Shown: in pieces, positions 1 to 9,156 of the stretch
Layout of the letters: each line of letters opens with the position of its first letter
Numbering within the stretch: position 1 is the stretch's first letter
Assembly (NCBI RefSeq): GCF_015207985.1
Contig: NZ_JADEVV010000020.1
Coordinates: forward strand, 1 to 62,732
DNA: 62,732 bases
Direction: 5' to 3'
From: Synechocystis salina LEGE 00031
GTDB lineage: Bacteria; Cyanobacteriota; Cyanobacteriia; Cyanobacteriales; Microcystaceae
Program-made: the position numbers and the translations under genes
The notes under the pieces: model-generated
Database searches by the model: none
Seen by the model: the letters and a program-made list of their open reading frames with translations, nothing else
What the model was told of the DNA's origin: nothing

Positions 1-215
1 TGTCTCGTCTTCAGCTTCTTTCTTCCATTTTTCACTACCCGTTCACTTTCACAATAGATACAGTTCATTTTTTTCAACCTTATACTGCGTAACAATTCTA
101 GCTCTCACTCCCTAAGCAGACAATGCCTATTTATACTTAAAATCATCGAACTGGAAAAAATGGGATGCACCCTTAATGTTGGGTTTGAGTAGCAATGTTA
201 TTGATACACAAAATT

Positions 216-386
216 CTATTCAAACTCGACAATTTTGAGTTTGCTAAATGGTATCTCTTCCTCTGTTAACTTTTTTGTGTCTGGATTAGGTTTATATCCC
301 TCTCTGAGTGTTCTATCTGATTCTTCCAAGGCTTCTAGGTCTTCTTTATTTTTTTCCCAATCGAGTGTAGTCCAGTCCCATTCCAT
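216..386 (-). CDS. Small acidic hypothetical protein (56 aa)
   Basis: I do not recognise this protein. It is short, highly charged, rich in Glu and Lys, and has several Trp near its N-terminus (MEWDW). It has no membrane segment or signal peptide. I chose the ATG at 386 over an upstream in-frame TTG at 413 because an AAAGGAG ribosome binding site lies about seven bases before it. The good binding site favours a real gene. It stands alone in a gene-poor stretch, and nothing nearby suggests a role. Cyanobacterial genomes carry many such short acidic proteins, some linked to toxin-antitoxin loci, but no toxin partner is visible here. Confidence 0.5.
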   Translation of the reverse strand: MEWDWTTLDWEKNKEDLEALEESDRTLREGYKPNPDTKKLTEEEIPFSKLKIVEFE

Positions 387-480
387 TTTTTTGCTCCTTT
401 GCAAGGTAGACAAGTTAATGTCCCTTGCTGAAGGAAAAGTAAAAATTGGACTACTTTAGACCATTGACTTTCTAATTACA

Positions 481-633
481 GTGAAATCAAAACCTTTCCA
501 TACTACCCCCTATAGCGTCTTTGCCTACAGTGCTCAAGAATTTAAGCAGGGTGAGTCAGTCTTCATAAAAGAAACCCTTACAGCTTATTGCAAGCGTAAG
601 GGCATCAATAAATGGAAGAAAAGTAACTTTTGA
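481..633 (+). CDS. Possible 50-aa ORF or gene remnant
   Basis: An open frame with a GTG start runs for 50 codons to a TGA and reads as a normal soluble, Lys-rich peptide (it contains SVFAYSAQEFKQ). There is no clear ribosome binding site. The composition looks protein-like, so it could be a small gene or the tail of a decayed larger gene whose 5' part is lost. I cannot assign a family. The bases around it, 387-480 and 634-659, show nothing else. Confidence 0.25.
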   Translation: MKSKPFHTTPYSVFAYSAQEFKQGESVFIKETLTAYCKRKGINKWKKSNF

Positions 634-659
634 TTACCAACTCCGACAGTTCTAGTCCG

Positions 660-1781
660 CTAATCTCCATCCTCGTCAACGCTAATAGCAGTAATAGGCA
701 AATTTAGACCCCGCAGTAGTTCCTGGTAGGCCTGCCACTCCCAAAAAGGCTCCGGTTCTTGTCGGTGTACTGCCACAATTTCTTGACTCAGCCGCAACAC
801 CAATTCCCGGTCCTCTTGTTTGGGAATTTCTTCAGTCAAATCAGCAAAGTCCACTTCAACCCCTTGTAACAGGTAATCCTGCAACTCCTGTCGCAGATGT
901 TGAGGGTCGGACCCGGTGTCTTTGAACACCTGACTGAGGTTATCCAAAATAATGGCCATTTCTGTCTCCGAAATTTTGCCATCGGCGGCGGCCACAGCGG
1001 CCACTGTGCGGAGAATTTTAAACTGTTGGGGCGAAAGGCTGGGAGCTTCCCCTAAATACACTTCAATTACCTTCGGATCATTTTGAATTTGATCCATGTT
1101 GCCTTCGCACAATACCGAACCTTGATGGAGTACCGTCACCTTGCGGGCAATTTGACGCACAAACTCCATATCATGTTCAATCACAATGATGGAATGGCTT
1201 TCCGCTAGGGCCAAGAGCAAATCTCCCACATTTTCGGTTTCCTCATCGGTCAATCCCGCCACTGGTTCATCCACCAATAGCAGGGTAGGGGACTGGGCCA
1301 CCAACATACCAATCTCCAATCGTTGTTTTTCCCCGTGGGAGAGCAGGGCGGCCGCCAAGTGAGCTTTGGGAGTCAGGCCAACGGTTTCCAACAGTCCTCC
1401 CACACTACGCCGCTCAGCTCCGGTGGCTTGCCCCATCAGGGTACCCCAAACCGATTTGTTGCGATTCACTGCCAAGTCTAAATTTTCCGCCACTGTCAGA
1501 TTGAGATATACCCTAGGGGTTTGAAATTTCCGCCCCACTCCTAGGCGAGCAATGCGATATTCCGGAATTTTACGAATGTCCTTGCCCTGGAATAAAACCC
1601 TGCCCTCCGTTGGTTGAACTTTGCCGGTGATCACATCCAAAAAAGTGGTTTTGCCTGCGCCGTTGGGGCCAATAATGACCCGCAATTCCCCTGGATTCAT
1701 GGAAAAAGTCAAGTGGTTGAGGGCCCGAAAGCCGTCAAAGCTCACTGTTAGGTCTTGAATTTCTAAGATTTTGCTGGTCAT
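660..1781 (-). CDS. urtD: Urea ABC transporter ATPase UrtD with C-terminal TerB-like domain
   Basis: This is an ATP-binding subunit of the branched-chain amino acid/urea ABC transporter class. Walker A is GPNGAGKT at residues 38-45, the signature is LSHGEKQ at 148-154 and Walker B is LLLVDEP at 167-173. The match to UrtD of the cyanobacterial urea importer is by recognition. After the ATPase, residues about 252-360 form a helical acidic domain resembling TerB (AAVAAADGKISETEMAII), which ordinary UrtD proteins of about 250 residues lack. The start is the ATG at 1781 (MTSKILEI); an upstream in-frame start would add 16 unrelated residues. No other urt gene lies in the window, so the subunit is separated from its permeases and binding protein. 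UrtD works on the cytoplasmic face with UrtE. Confidence 0.85.
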   Translation of the reverse strand: MTSKILEIQDLTVSFDGFRALNHLTFSMNPGELRVIIGPNGAGKTTFLDVITGKVQPTEGRVLFQGKDIRKIPEYRIARLGVGRKFQTPRVYLNLTVAENLDLAVNRNKSVWGTLMGQATGAERRSVGGLLETVGLTPKAHLAAALLSHGEKQRLEIGMLVAQSPTLLLVDEPVAGLTDEETENVGDLLLALAESHSIIVIEHDMEFVRQIARKVTVLHQGSVLCEGNMDQIQNDPKVIEVYLGEAPSLSPQQFKILRTVAAVAAADGKISETEMAIILDNLSQVFKDTGSDPQHLRQELQDYLLQGVEVDFADLTEEIPKQEDRELVLRLSQEIVAVHRQEPEPFWEWQAYQELLRGLNLPITAISVDEDGD

Positions 1782-1962
1782 GGGCAATGGGGACAACCTA
1801 AAAATTGGGCCAGGACAAAGCCGGGGCAAACATTCCTGCTTGTCAATTCAAACAAGGGCTAGAGCGGAAAACTGTTTACCAGGAACGAAATTTTTTGCAT
1901 TGCCATAGTCTTGTGGCTAATTTGCCCAGTTTGGCTGCCATCGAAGAAAAAAAATTACCTAG

Positions 1963-2646
1963 TTATCTTGCCAGGGATTCGGAGGAAACACCACCTTCAG
2001 AACCATTGCCATCTAAATTATTACCATTTTCGCCATCAGTTTCTAAATCTGCCTGTTGCCAATCCGTTGGCGATCGCCTGGTTAATTCCTCTAGGGAACG
2101 GGGCACTAGGCTAACTTTCTGGTTTTCTACCGGAATATCAACATTATCCACTGGGTCAACTAGGGCATAGAGAGAATCCCCTGCAAAGTCCGGATTCCCT
2201 AGTTGGAGGCGGTGGGTTTTGCCATTGACCAATTGAATGGTTAATTCTGTCCCGGCAGGACTGAGGCCATAGTCCTTCAACTCTACTGTCGACACCTCAA
2301 AATCCCGGCTATTCTGACTGCCCAAGACCACACCGAGCAAAAAATCTACCCCTGGGGCACTCACCGCCACTGGGTCGGGATTACCCATCAACCAAACAGA
2401 CTTACCATGGTCAGCTTTGGCCTGGCGATAAAGTTTAATGCTTGTTGGGGGCGGACCAGACTCGGTAATGGTGACGGACTGGACCAAATCAGCACTGAAG
2501 TCAAAATGGCGGGCTTGCGGTTGGCTTTCGATAACAGTTGCTTCATCTTGGGAGTGACGGCACAGTTCCCAGGCCCCTACCCCCAATCCCATAATTAAGG
2601 CCACTACCCAGAGCAACCAAGTGCCGCGCTTTAGCTTCAATGCCAT
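1963..2646 (-). CDS. DUF4340-type membrane-anchored protein
   Basis: A 227-residue protein with one N-terminal membrane anchor (about residues 7-24, WLLWVVALIMGLGVGAW), then a soluble domain, probably periplasmic, that resembles DUF4340. Its stretches SVTITESG and LELKDYGLSPAGTELTIQL fit that family. The last 35 residues are low-complexity Asn/Gly/Ser. DUF4340 proteins often sit beside gliding or ABC-2 exporter genes, and here a Ycf38-type exporter lies just upstream on the same strand. The start is the ATG at 2646. It follows the preceding small secreted-protein gene by 27 bases, so the two are probably cotranscribed. The function is unknown. Confidence 0.65.
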   Translation of the reverse strand: MALKLKRGTWLLWVVALIMGLGVGAWELCRHSQDEATVIESQPQARHFDFSADLVQSVTITESGPPPTSIKLYRQAKADHGKSVWLMGNPDPVAVSAPGVDFLLGVVLGSQNSRDFEVSTVELKDYGLSPAGTELTIQLVNGKTHRLQLGNPDFAGDSLYALVDPVDNVDIPVENQKVSLVPRSLEELTRRSPTDWQQADLETDGENGNNLDGNGSEGGVSSESLAR

Positions 2647-2673
2647 AGGCCAAGCCCGCAATCACTATTCAAC

Positions 2674-3039
2674 CTAGGGCGATCCGGGTGCAGGGGCGAT
2701 CGCCGGGTCGGTCTGTTGTTGCTGCATTTCCATTAGCCGCTGCTGTTGGAGTTGCTTGAATTGGTCTGCGGCCTTATTAATATTTCTTTGGGTATCCTCG
2801 GCAAAATCTGACCCATTGCGGGTACGACTCAAATTGGCATTGTGAATCAACGACATGGGGTCAAAGCCTCCCCCCAAGCCCTGCTTACTAGGGTCAACGT
2901 TGTTGGACACGAACGGATCTTCCCCTGGGGCGGTGCCAGTGGACTGACCCTGAACGGGGGCTAGGTTGATGCCCAATAAGCCAGTGGCGAGGGCACTGAG
3001 GGTTAAACAGCGGGTTAGCTGGGCTGTCTTCATCGTCAT
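2674..3039 (-). CDS. Small secreted Gln-rich hypothetical protein
   Basis: The protein has a clear signal peptide (hydrophobic core LTLSALATGLLGINLA, probable cleavage after VQGQ), followed by about 90 residues with a Gln-rich helix (QQQRLMEMQQQQ) and a Pro/Ala end. It is probably periplasmic or thylakoid-lumenal. A GGAG motif lies just before two in-frame ATG codons at 3039 and 3033; either could be the start. It lies between an ABC-2 permease gene (87 bases after it, counting to 3033) and a DUF4340 gene, all on one strand. No family is recognised beyond a conserved cyanobacterial hypothetical. Confidence 0.6.
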   Translation of the reverse strand: MTMKTAQLTRCLTLSALATGLLGINLAPVQGQSTGTAPGEDPFVSNNVDPSKQGLGGGFDPMSLIHNANLSRTRNGSDFAEDTQRNINKAADQFKQLQQQRLMEMQQQQTDPAIAPAPGSP

Positions 3040-3120
3040 CAGGCTCCAGGTGATTAATTGGTCTACGATTCTAAAACTCAAAATCGTCGAGATCTGAAAG
3101 TTAGGCAAAGATAGCCAAAA

Positions 3121-4005
3121 TTATAAAAAGCGACGTTTGAGCAAAGGCTGAATTAATAACAATACTAAACCATCAAACAGAACTAGCACCCCCAGCACCT
3201 GGGCGAAATTTAAACTGAACCAAGGGGCAGTTAAGACCGTACTCCCCAAACCCCAGTCACCATTGAGGTAGATATAGCGGATGGGCTCGATGGCATAGGT
3301 TAAAGGATTCAAGCTAGCCACCACCTGCAACCAATGGGCCATGAAGTCCAGGGGCGCCAGGGCCGTACTGGCGAAGAGTAGGGGTAAATTGGTGACGAAA
3401 ATAACCGCAATCAATTCAATATGTCCCGGCAAAGCAAAAGCTAAGCCTAAACTTAGGGCCGTTACCCCCAACACAATCAGAAAAACAATCAAGGCGATCA
3501 TCCCCAGGCCAACGCCGTTGGGCAAACCGGCCCCCAGTAGGGCACTGGCCCCCACAATTACCGCCGCTTGGATCAGACTCAGGCTAATGATATACACCGT
3601 GGAGGCGGCCACAATGGAATAGCGAGAGGCCAGCGGGGCAACCAGTAGGCGGTTCAAAAAACCAAATTCCCGGTCAAACATCACCGGCAGACCGGCATTC
3701 AGCGCTCCAGAAAAGGCAGTAAAAACGATAATTCCCGGTGCTAGAAATTGGGCATAGTTGAGGTCATTACCAAATAGACCCTGGGGCGCATTGAGAAATA
3801 GGGCACCAAAGAGTACCAGCCACATAAAGGGCTGGATGATGCCCGCCACTAGGGTAGTGGGGCGCCGCTGCAATTGGATAAATAACCTCTTGGTTAGGGC
3901 AATGGTTTCTTGGAAAAACTCCGCTGCTAGGCTGGGGGGATTGGCTGGGGTGGTCTGGGGAGCTAGCAGGGAGGTGATTTTGGGAGGGGTAAGGGTTTGG
4001 CTCAT
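3121..4005 (-). CDS. ABC-2 type transporter permease, Ycf38-like
   Basis: A 294-residue integral membrane protein with six predicted membrane segments and an ABC-2 layout, resembling chloroplast-encoded Ycf38 and daunorubicin/Nod-type export permeases. The cytoplasmic N-terminus (about 1-40) leads into AGIIQPFMWLVLFGALFL. The conserved region FLNRLLVAPLASRYSIVAAS follows the second segment, as usual in the family. The ATPase gene upstream (4158-5183) is on the same strand with a 152-base gap and probably powers it. The exported substrate is unknown; family members move lipids, polysaccharides or drugs out of the cytoplasm. Confidence 0.85.
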   Translation of the reverse strand: MSQTLTPPKITSLLAPQTTPANPPSLAAEFFQETIALTKRLFIQLQRRPTTLVAGIIQPFMWLVLFGALFLNAPQGLFGNDLNYAQFLAPGIIVFTAFSGALNAGLPVMFDREFGFLNRLLVAPLASRYSIVAASTVYIISLSLIQAAVIVGASALLGAGLPNGVGLGMIALIVFLIVLGVTALSLGLAFALPGHIELIAVIFVTNLPLLFASTALAPLDFMAHWLQVVASLNPLTYAIEPIRYIYLNGDWGLGSTVLTAPWFSLNFAQVLGVLVLFDGLVLLLIQPLLKRRFL

Positions 4006-4157
4006 AAGACTTTGGGGTTGACGGCAGTTAAATTAATTTTGCTTAACTTTGCATTTACTGAGGAGAAGTTTTGCCTTGGAGACCATGGTAGGAAATTTTT
4101 TCCACCCTTGCTTTCATCGCCCCGGAAAAGTTGCCAGGAGATTTATTAACGTCGCAG

Positions 4158-5183
4158 TTAATTGGCTTTCATTGCTTGTTTTTTCTCCGCTTTGAGATCC
4201 CGTTGGGCAGCGGCGGCCAACTCCGCATCCATCAGGGTTTTGCCGGTGGCTGCCAGGTACACATCATCCAAACTAGGCCGGGATTGGGCCAAGCTGAAAA
4301 TCGGTAAACCGTCAGCAAGCAGAGCTTTTTCAATTTGACTAAGGGGATTACTCTGGGGCGTCACCACCAGATTAAGGGAATTACCCTGGGCGTGGTTAAC
4401 AATTACTTCCTGGACAAAAGCTAGGGAACGGAGAATTTGGCTAGCTTTTTCCGCCTCCTGGTCTTCCGTAAATTCCTTAATTCTCAAGGTTACCCTGTCC
4501 CCTCCCACCCGGTCTTTAAGTTCCGTGGGAGTGCCGGTGGCAATCACTGTGCCTTGGTCAATGATGGCTAGGCGATCGGCTAGGGCGTCAATTTCCTCTA
4601 GGTAATGGCTTGTGATCACCACGGTGGTGCCCGCATCTCGCAATTGCCGCAAAAATTCCCAGAGAATAAAGCGACTTTCAATGTCTAGGCCTACCGAAGG
4701 TTCATCCAACACCAACACGGCCGGTTGATGCAGTAAACCTGCTGCCAAGTCCAAACGTTTTCGTAGTCCGCCGGAATAAGTGCCAGTTTTCTGATCTGCA
4801 TAGGCCGTTAAACCTAAAATATCTAGCAGTTGGTCGATGCGTTTTTGGGTGCCATTAGCATCAAGATGGTAGAGGGAGGCTTGTAGTTGCAACAATTCTC
4901 GACCTGTTAAGATTTTATCTATGGCAACTTCCTGGGCCACATAACCTAAACGGCGGCGGGCCTGGCGGGGATCGCTTAATACGTTTACGCCATCAATCCA
5001 TAGTTCCCCTCCGTCCGGCTTGGCGAGGGTACATAGACAACGGATCGTGGTGGTCTTACCGGCACCATTGGGACCAAGTAAACCAAATATCTCTCCCCTG
5101 GGCACCGCAAAGGAAATGTCCTTTACCGCAGGGATCGCACCGTAGTTTTTTCGGAGTTGTTTGACTTGAACAGCAACGCCCAT
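4158..5183 (-). CDS. ABC exporter ATP-binding protein (DrrA/CcmA class)
   Basis: ATPase partner of the neighbouring ABC-2 permease. Walker A is GPNGAGKTT, the signature is YSGGLRKRLDLA and Walker B is VLVLDEPSVGLD, with the switch His in VVITSHY. The C-terminal 80 residues form a DUF4162-like domain typical of drug-exporter ATPases. I chose the ATG at 5183 (MGVAVQVKQL), preceded by an AAGGAG ribosome binding site, over an in-frame start six codons upstream. It probably forms a dimer on two copies of the permease at the inner membrane. Confidence 0.88.
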   Translation of the reverse strand: MGVAVQVKQLRKNYGAIPAVKDISFAVPRGEIFGLLGPNGAGKTTTIRCLCTLAKPDGGELWIDGVNVLSDPRQARRRLGYVAQEVAIDKILTGRELLQLQASLYHLDANGTQKRIDQLLDILGLTAYADQKTGTYSGGLRKRLDLAAGLLHQPAVLVLDEPSVGLDIESRFILWEFLRQLRDAGTTVVITSHYLEEIDALADRLAIIDQGTVIATGTPTELKDRVGGDRVTLRIKEFTEDQEAEKASQILRSLAFVQEVIVNHAQGNSLNLVVTPQSNPLSQIEKALLADGLPIFSLAQSRPSLDDVYLAATGKTLMDAELAAAAQRDLKAEKKQAMKAN

Positions 5184-5268
5184 GAGGTAACTCCTTCCCA
5201 TTTAATCTGCAACTTTTCTTAACATTATCCCTGATATGGTCGGTTTTGCCCTCCCGGTTTGAACTTTA

Positions 5269-5877
5269 ATGAGCACCCTCCTTGGAATCCTTGCAATTTT
5301 GTCGGCGGCGGCGGCGGCGGGGATGCGCATTGCCCTGCCGCTGTTAATCGTTGGTCTGATTCAGGGTGAGCTGTGGTCAGAAGTGCCTCTACTCTGGAGG
5401 GTTAATCCTCAAGTGGTGGTGGCAGTTTTAACCAGTTGGTCCTTGTTTGAATTGTTTGGCTCAAAGAAATTGCTCGGCCAGAGGGTGCTGCAAATCGTGC
5501 AATTATTTTTCACACCCTTGGTGGGGGGAATGATGGCCATTACCGTGGCCAAGCTGCTGACCTCGGAACTGGAAATGGATTTCCGTTTTCCTCCCCTTTG
5601 GGTGGTGGGAGCAATCGGTTCCCTCTTTGCTTTGGTTATAAGGCTAGTGGCGATCGGCTGGTTTTTTCGTCTGCGGGGTCTGCCTTTTTGGGTAACGATT
5701 TTAGAGGATTTATTCTCCGTGGCACTGGTGCTATTTGCTTTCAAAGCTCCCCAAAATGGTGGCTTAATTGCGATCTTGCTGTTGTGGATTGTTGTCCGCA
5801 GTTCCACCGCCTGGAGAACCTGGTTTTTGGCTAACCGCAGTCCTGACCAGCCATCCCAGCCTAAAAATCACCGATGA
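5269..5877 (+). CDS. DUF4126-like membrane protein
   Basis: A 202-residue hydrophobic protein with about five membrane segments, beginning MSTLLGILAILSAAAAAGMR. The glycine-rich first helix and the paired middle segments (VQLFFTPLVGGMMAI) resemble DUF4126. It is transcribed divergently from the ABC exporter ATPase and converges on purF. No catalytic residues are evident. Function unknown. Confidence 0.7.
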   Translation: MSTLLGILAILSAAAAAGMRIALPLLIVGLIQGELWSEVPLLWRVNPQVVVAVLTSWSLFELFGSKKLLGQRVLQIVQLFFTPLVGGMMAITVAKLLTSELEMDFRFPPLWVVGAIGSLFALVIRLVAIGWFFRLRGLPFWVTILEDLFSVALVLFAFKAPQNGGLIAILLLWIVVRSSTAWRTWFLANRSPDQPSQPKNHR

Positions 5878-5902
5878 CCTATTTAGAATTTAGACTAATT
5901 TT

Positions 5903-7390
5903 TCAAGCCGTAATATTCTCCAGCATTAATTTTGATCGCTTGACGACATCCGGTACGGTGATGGGGTACTTTCCGTTGAAGCAGGCGGAACAAAAATGGG
6001 AGACATCTTCCCCAGTGCATAACAGCATGCCTTCCTGGGACAGGTAAGCGAGGGAGTCCACCTCGATTTGTTCGGCAATTTCCGCTACCGTTAGTCGAGC
6101 CGCAATCAATTGATCTTGATTATCGGTATCAATGCCATAAAAACAGGGATGGGTCACTGGCGGGGAAGAAATCCGCATATGTACTTCCGTGGCCCCGGCT
6201 TCCCGTAAAGCTCGGACGATTTTGCGGCTAGTGGTGCCCCGCACAATGGAGTCATCGACAATAATGACCCGTTTGCCGGCCAGTACGTCTTTGAGGGGAT
6301 TGAGTTTCATGCGGATGCCGTGCTCCCGCATATGTTGGGTGGGTTGAATAAAGGTCCGCCCCACGTAACGATTTTTGATTAACCCCTCGGCATAGGGAAT
6401 ACCAGAAGCTTGGGAAAAACCGATCGCCGCTGGAATACCAGAATCAGGCACTCCCATTACCAGATCAGCATCAATGGCGGATTCCTTAGCCAACCGTTTG
6501 CCAATGCGCATGCGGTAGGTATAGAGACTTTCATCATTAACCACGCTATCCGGGCGAGAAAAATAAATCATCTCGAACACACAGAGTTTGCGCTCGGCGC
6601 TTTCGGCCAATCGATGGGAAACTAAGCCCGATTCGGTGATATACACCAACTCCCCAGCTTCCACTGTGCGGACATAGGTGGCACCAATGATATCTAGGGC
6701 ACAGGTCTCCGATGCCAATACATAGCGGGGAATTTCTTCCTCTAAAATGCCGATTACTAGGGGACGAATGCCATGGGGATCCCTGACTCCAATAATTCCC
6801 TCCGGCGTGCCGACCACTAAGCTATAGGCTCCAGTGCAAAGAGTCAGAGCTGCAATGGTGCCTTCCACCCAGTCTTTGCCCCTATCCACCTCGTTGGCGA
6901 TCGCCACTGCAATCATTTCCGAATCAGTGGTGGTGACAAAATCTTCACAGCCCCTTTCCGCCAGAGCTTCCCGCAACTGATTAGTGTTAACCAAATTGCC
7001 ATTGTGGGCCAGGGCCAGGGGTCCCAAACGGGTGGGGAGCACCGCCGGTTGAGCATTGACCCGATGGCTGGAGCCCGTAGTGGAATAACGGGTGTGGCCA
7101 ACAGCCAGACTGCCCACCATCTCATTGAGTTTGGATTCTTGAAAAACCTGGGACACTAGCCCCATATCCTTGTGACAATGAACCGTTTTTCCAGCAAAAG
7201 TGGCAATACCCGCCGACTCCTGCCCCCGATGTTGCAGGGCATAAAGTCCAAAATAGGTCAATTTGGCCACTGCTTCTTCGGGTGCATAGATGCCAAACAC
7301 CCCACAGGCTTCTTCTGGTTTATCGGCATGGTGGCCAGACAAAGGCTGACTATCGGTCAACTCAGTCAACTCACTGGAGGAGGGAAACAT
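5903..7390 (-). CDS. purF: Amidophosphoribosyltransferase (glutamine PRPP amidotransferase)
   Basis: First committed enzyme of purine synthesis; it makes phosphoribosylamine from PRPP and glutamine. Residues 1-28 look like a propeptide, and Cys29 (EEACGVFGIY) would be the N-terminal nucleophile after cleavage. The glutaminase domain runs to about residue 260. The PRPP-binding loop VIIVDDSIVRGTTS lies near residue 375. Cysteines in SETCALD, HPCFYG and FCSACFNGKYP match the 4Fe-4S ligands of the Bacillus subtilis-type enzyme, so this is the iron-sulfur form. The length of 495 residues is normal. It is monocistronic by appearance and divergent from psbT. Confidence 0.97.
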   Translation of the reverse strand: MFPSSSELTELTDSQPLSGHHADKPEEACGVFGIYAPEEAVAKLTYFGLYALQHRGQESAGIATFAGKTVHCHKDMGLVSQVFQESKLNEMVGSLAVGHTRYSTTGSSHRVNAQPAVLPTRLGPLALAHNGNLVNTNQLREALAERGCEDFVTTTDSEMIAVAIANEVDRGKDWVEGTIAALTLCTGAYSLVVGTPEGIIGVRDPHGIRPLVIGILEEEIPRYVLASETCALDIIGATYVRTVEAGELVYITESGLVSHRLAESAERKLCVFEMIYFSRPDSVVNDESLYTYRMRIGKRLAKESAIDADLVMGVPDSGIPAAIGFSQASGIPYAEGLIKNRYVGRTFIQPTQHMREHGIRMKLNPLKDVLAGKRVIIVDDSIVRGTTSRKIVRALREAGATEVHMRISSPPVTHPCFYGIDTDNQDQLIAARLTVAEIAEQIEVDSLAYLSQEGMLLCTGEDVSHFCSACFNGKYPITVPDVVKRSKLMLENITA

Positions 7391-7594
7391 GGCGGCAATC
7401 TTCCTGGATCAGGGTAGAGAAAAACGGAGACGAAAACTAAATCCTAGACTATGGGAATTGGTGGATTCCCGCCAGACAGGGAAGGCAATGGGGAACGGGA
7501 CTAAACTCCTTAATCAATTGTTAATCGTTAACTCATACTAGCAAAGAAGCAGTGCCCCCACCGTAGTGTTTGGTTCCCGGTTAAGTTGGTCTAG

Positions 7595-7622
7595 TTGTCA
7601 GGGGACAGGGGAATGTATAGAT
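7595..7622 (+). promoter_or_regulatory. Candidate psbT promoter
   Basis: TTGTCA (7595-7600) and TATAGAT (7616-7622) are 15 bases apart, about 38 bases before the psbT start. They resemble -35 and -10 elements of a housekeeping sigma factor. The spacing is shorter than ideal, so the exact elements are tentative. Confidence 0.35.
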
Positions 7623-7660
7623 TAGTGTGTAAGGATAAATTTTTAGGAATTTTTTAGATT

Positions 7661-7756
7661 ATGGAAAGTGTTGCTTACATTCTGGTGCTGACCATGGCCC
7701 TTGCGGTCCTTTTCTTTGCGATCGCCTTCCGGGAACCCCCCCGCATCGAAAAATAG
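7661..7756 (+). CDS. psbT: Photosystem II reaction centre protein T
   Basis: A 31-residue single-span thylakoid protein that reads MESVAYILVLTMALAVLFF and ends PRIEK. This is the standard length and sequence of PsbT, a small subunit at the photosystem II dimer interface, near PsbB and D1. Residues about 3-23 form the membrane helix. In plants and many cyanobacteria psbT follows psbB; here it stands apart, with its own candidate promoter, between purF and nrdR. Confidence 0.96.
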   Translation: MESVAYILVLTMALAVLFFAIAFREPPRIEK

Positions 7757-7910
7757 CCTTATTAAAGGGTCTCTCCCCCAGGTGTTTCTTGCCGGGATAC
7801 TCCCTTAGAAACCCCAGTTTTTACCTCTGTCTTAACCGTGGGCTGGCTTGACTTTGACGCAACATTCTTGTATGCGTTAGGTTGGGCTAAGCTCATTTTT
7901 TGTCGCCATT

Positions 7911-8396
7911 ATGCAATGTCCTCACTGTCAGCATCACAATAGTCGCGTCCTCGAATCCCGTTCCAGCGAAGGTGGCCAAAGTATTAGGCGAAGGCGGGAA
8001 TGTTTGGAATGTAAACACCGTTTCACCACCTACGAACGGCTGGAGTTGTTACCTGTCACGGTCATTAAACAGGACGGGGAACGGCAGGCCTTTGACCGCT
8101 CCAAACTACTGCAGGGTATGGTGCGGGCCTGTGAAAAAACTGACATTAATTTCCAGCGCCTAGAACATATTGTTGAAGAGATTGAAGCCAATTTACAACA
8201 ACAGCCGAAACGCGAAATTCACAGCGAGGCGATCGGGCAGATGGTGTTGCAATATTTACGCCAGGAAAGCGAAGTGGCCTATATCCGTTTTGCTTCCGTG
8301 TATGGCCGATTTCAAGGCATTGCAGACTTTGTGGATACCCTGGAGCAACTGCAACGGGAACAACATCCTGAACCGCAATATTCAACCATGTCCTAG
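7911..8396 (+). CDS. nrdR: Ribonucleotide reductase repressor NrdR
   Basis: A transcriptional repressor of ribonucleotide reductase genes that senses dATP/ATP. The N-terminal zinc ribbon has Cys3, Cys6, Cys31 and Cys34 (MQCPHC and RRRRECLEC). Residues about 49-139 form the ATP-cone domain ([18 protein letters not shown]). The length of 161 residues is typical. It lies 154 bases after psbT on the same strand but is probably a separate transcript. No nrd gene lies in the window. Confidence 0.95.
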   Translation: MQCPHCQHHNSRVLESRSSEGGQSIRRRRECLECKHRFTTYERLELLPVTVIKQDGERQAFDRSKLLQGMVRACEKTDINFQRLEHIVEEIEANLQQQPKREIHSEAIGQMVLQYLRQESEVAYIRFASVYGRFQGIADFVDTLEQLQREQHPEPQYSTMS

Positions 8397-8476
8397 ATTA
8401 TCTTCGCCAGGCTTCAATTTACCCCCTAGCTAATAACTGTTAGCCAGATCAAGTAACCGGGAAATTCCCCCAAAAC

Positions 8477-8968
8477 TTAACGACAACCAACTAGGGTGGC
8501 CGTATAGGTTTTGCCCAATGAGTCTAGCCCATTGACAAAAAGATTTACCTGATAGGGCTGGTCTTCGGGAGTAGCTTTACCAATAATTTCCAAGGGGGTA
8601 TTGGGCTTAAAGACAAAACCTTGTTGATTGAAAAGCTCCGTAGCGGTTTGATCGCTATATTTTAAAAACATCCGAATATCAAAGGGGTTGGATTCAGCGG
8701 AGGTTACCGTCATCACGAATTTTTTAAAAACCGTTCCTCCTGGCACTGCCCAATCCGTATTCCAGTTATTACGGGTTATGTTAATGCCCAACATTCCCAA
8801 TGGCCCTGCGGGAATAGTTGGAACAGCCACGGTTTTCGTCACCGTATTACCCTGGCCTCCCACTAAGGGAATGGGCACACAGGTTTCGCCATGGCCAGGA
8901 GTTGCCAGGCCCACCGCCAGGGAAATGCCAGCTATAGCCAGGGTCAGGGATTTAGTCAGGGGAGCCAT
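8477..8968 (-). CDS. Secreted hypothetical protein
   Basis: About 163 residues with a signal peptide (MAPLTKSLTLAIAGISLAVG, likely cleaved near GHGE), then an all-beta-looking domain containing two cysteines, one near the start (ETCVPIP) and one near the end (LVGCR), that could form a disulfide. It is probably periplasmic. An in-frame ATG at 9001 is an alternative start and would add 11 residues before the same signal core. It converges with nrdR. I recognise it only as a conserved Synechocystis-type hypothetical. Confidence 0.6.
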   Translation of the reverse strand: MAPLTKSLTLAIAGISLAVGLATPGHGETCVPIPLVGGQGNTVTKTVAVPTIPAGPLGMLGINITRNNWNTDWAVPGGTVFKKFVMTVTSAESNPFDIRMFLKYSDQTATELFNQQGFVFKPNTPLEIIGKATPEDQPYQVNLFVNGLDSLGKTYTATLVGCR

Positions 8969-9156
8969 GGGGGTTAGCCGGGGGAACGGGGAGTTAATCA
9001 TCAGAAAAATAGGTCTGAAAATTAGTGGATATTAGCAACGTTAGCGATGTTAGCAAAACTATCAGCTCGCCTATGGTCTATCTCTGGTCAGTCCGTCTAC
9101 CAGTCAAAATTTTTCACTCTGGCCTTGGGTTTTTCGGCCTAGGGAAACCTTAAATC

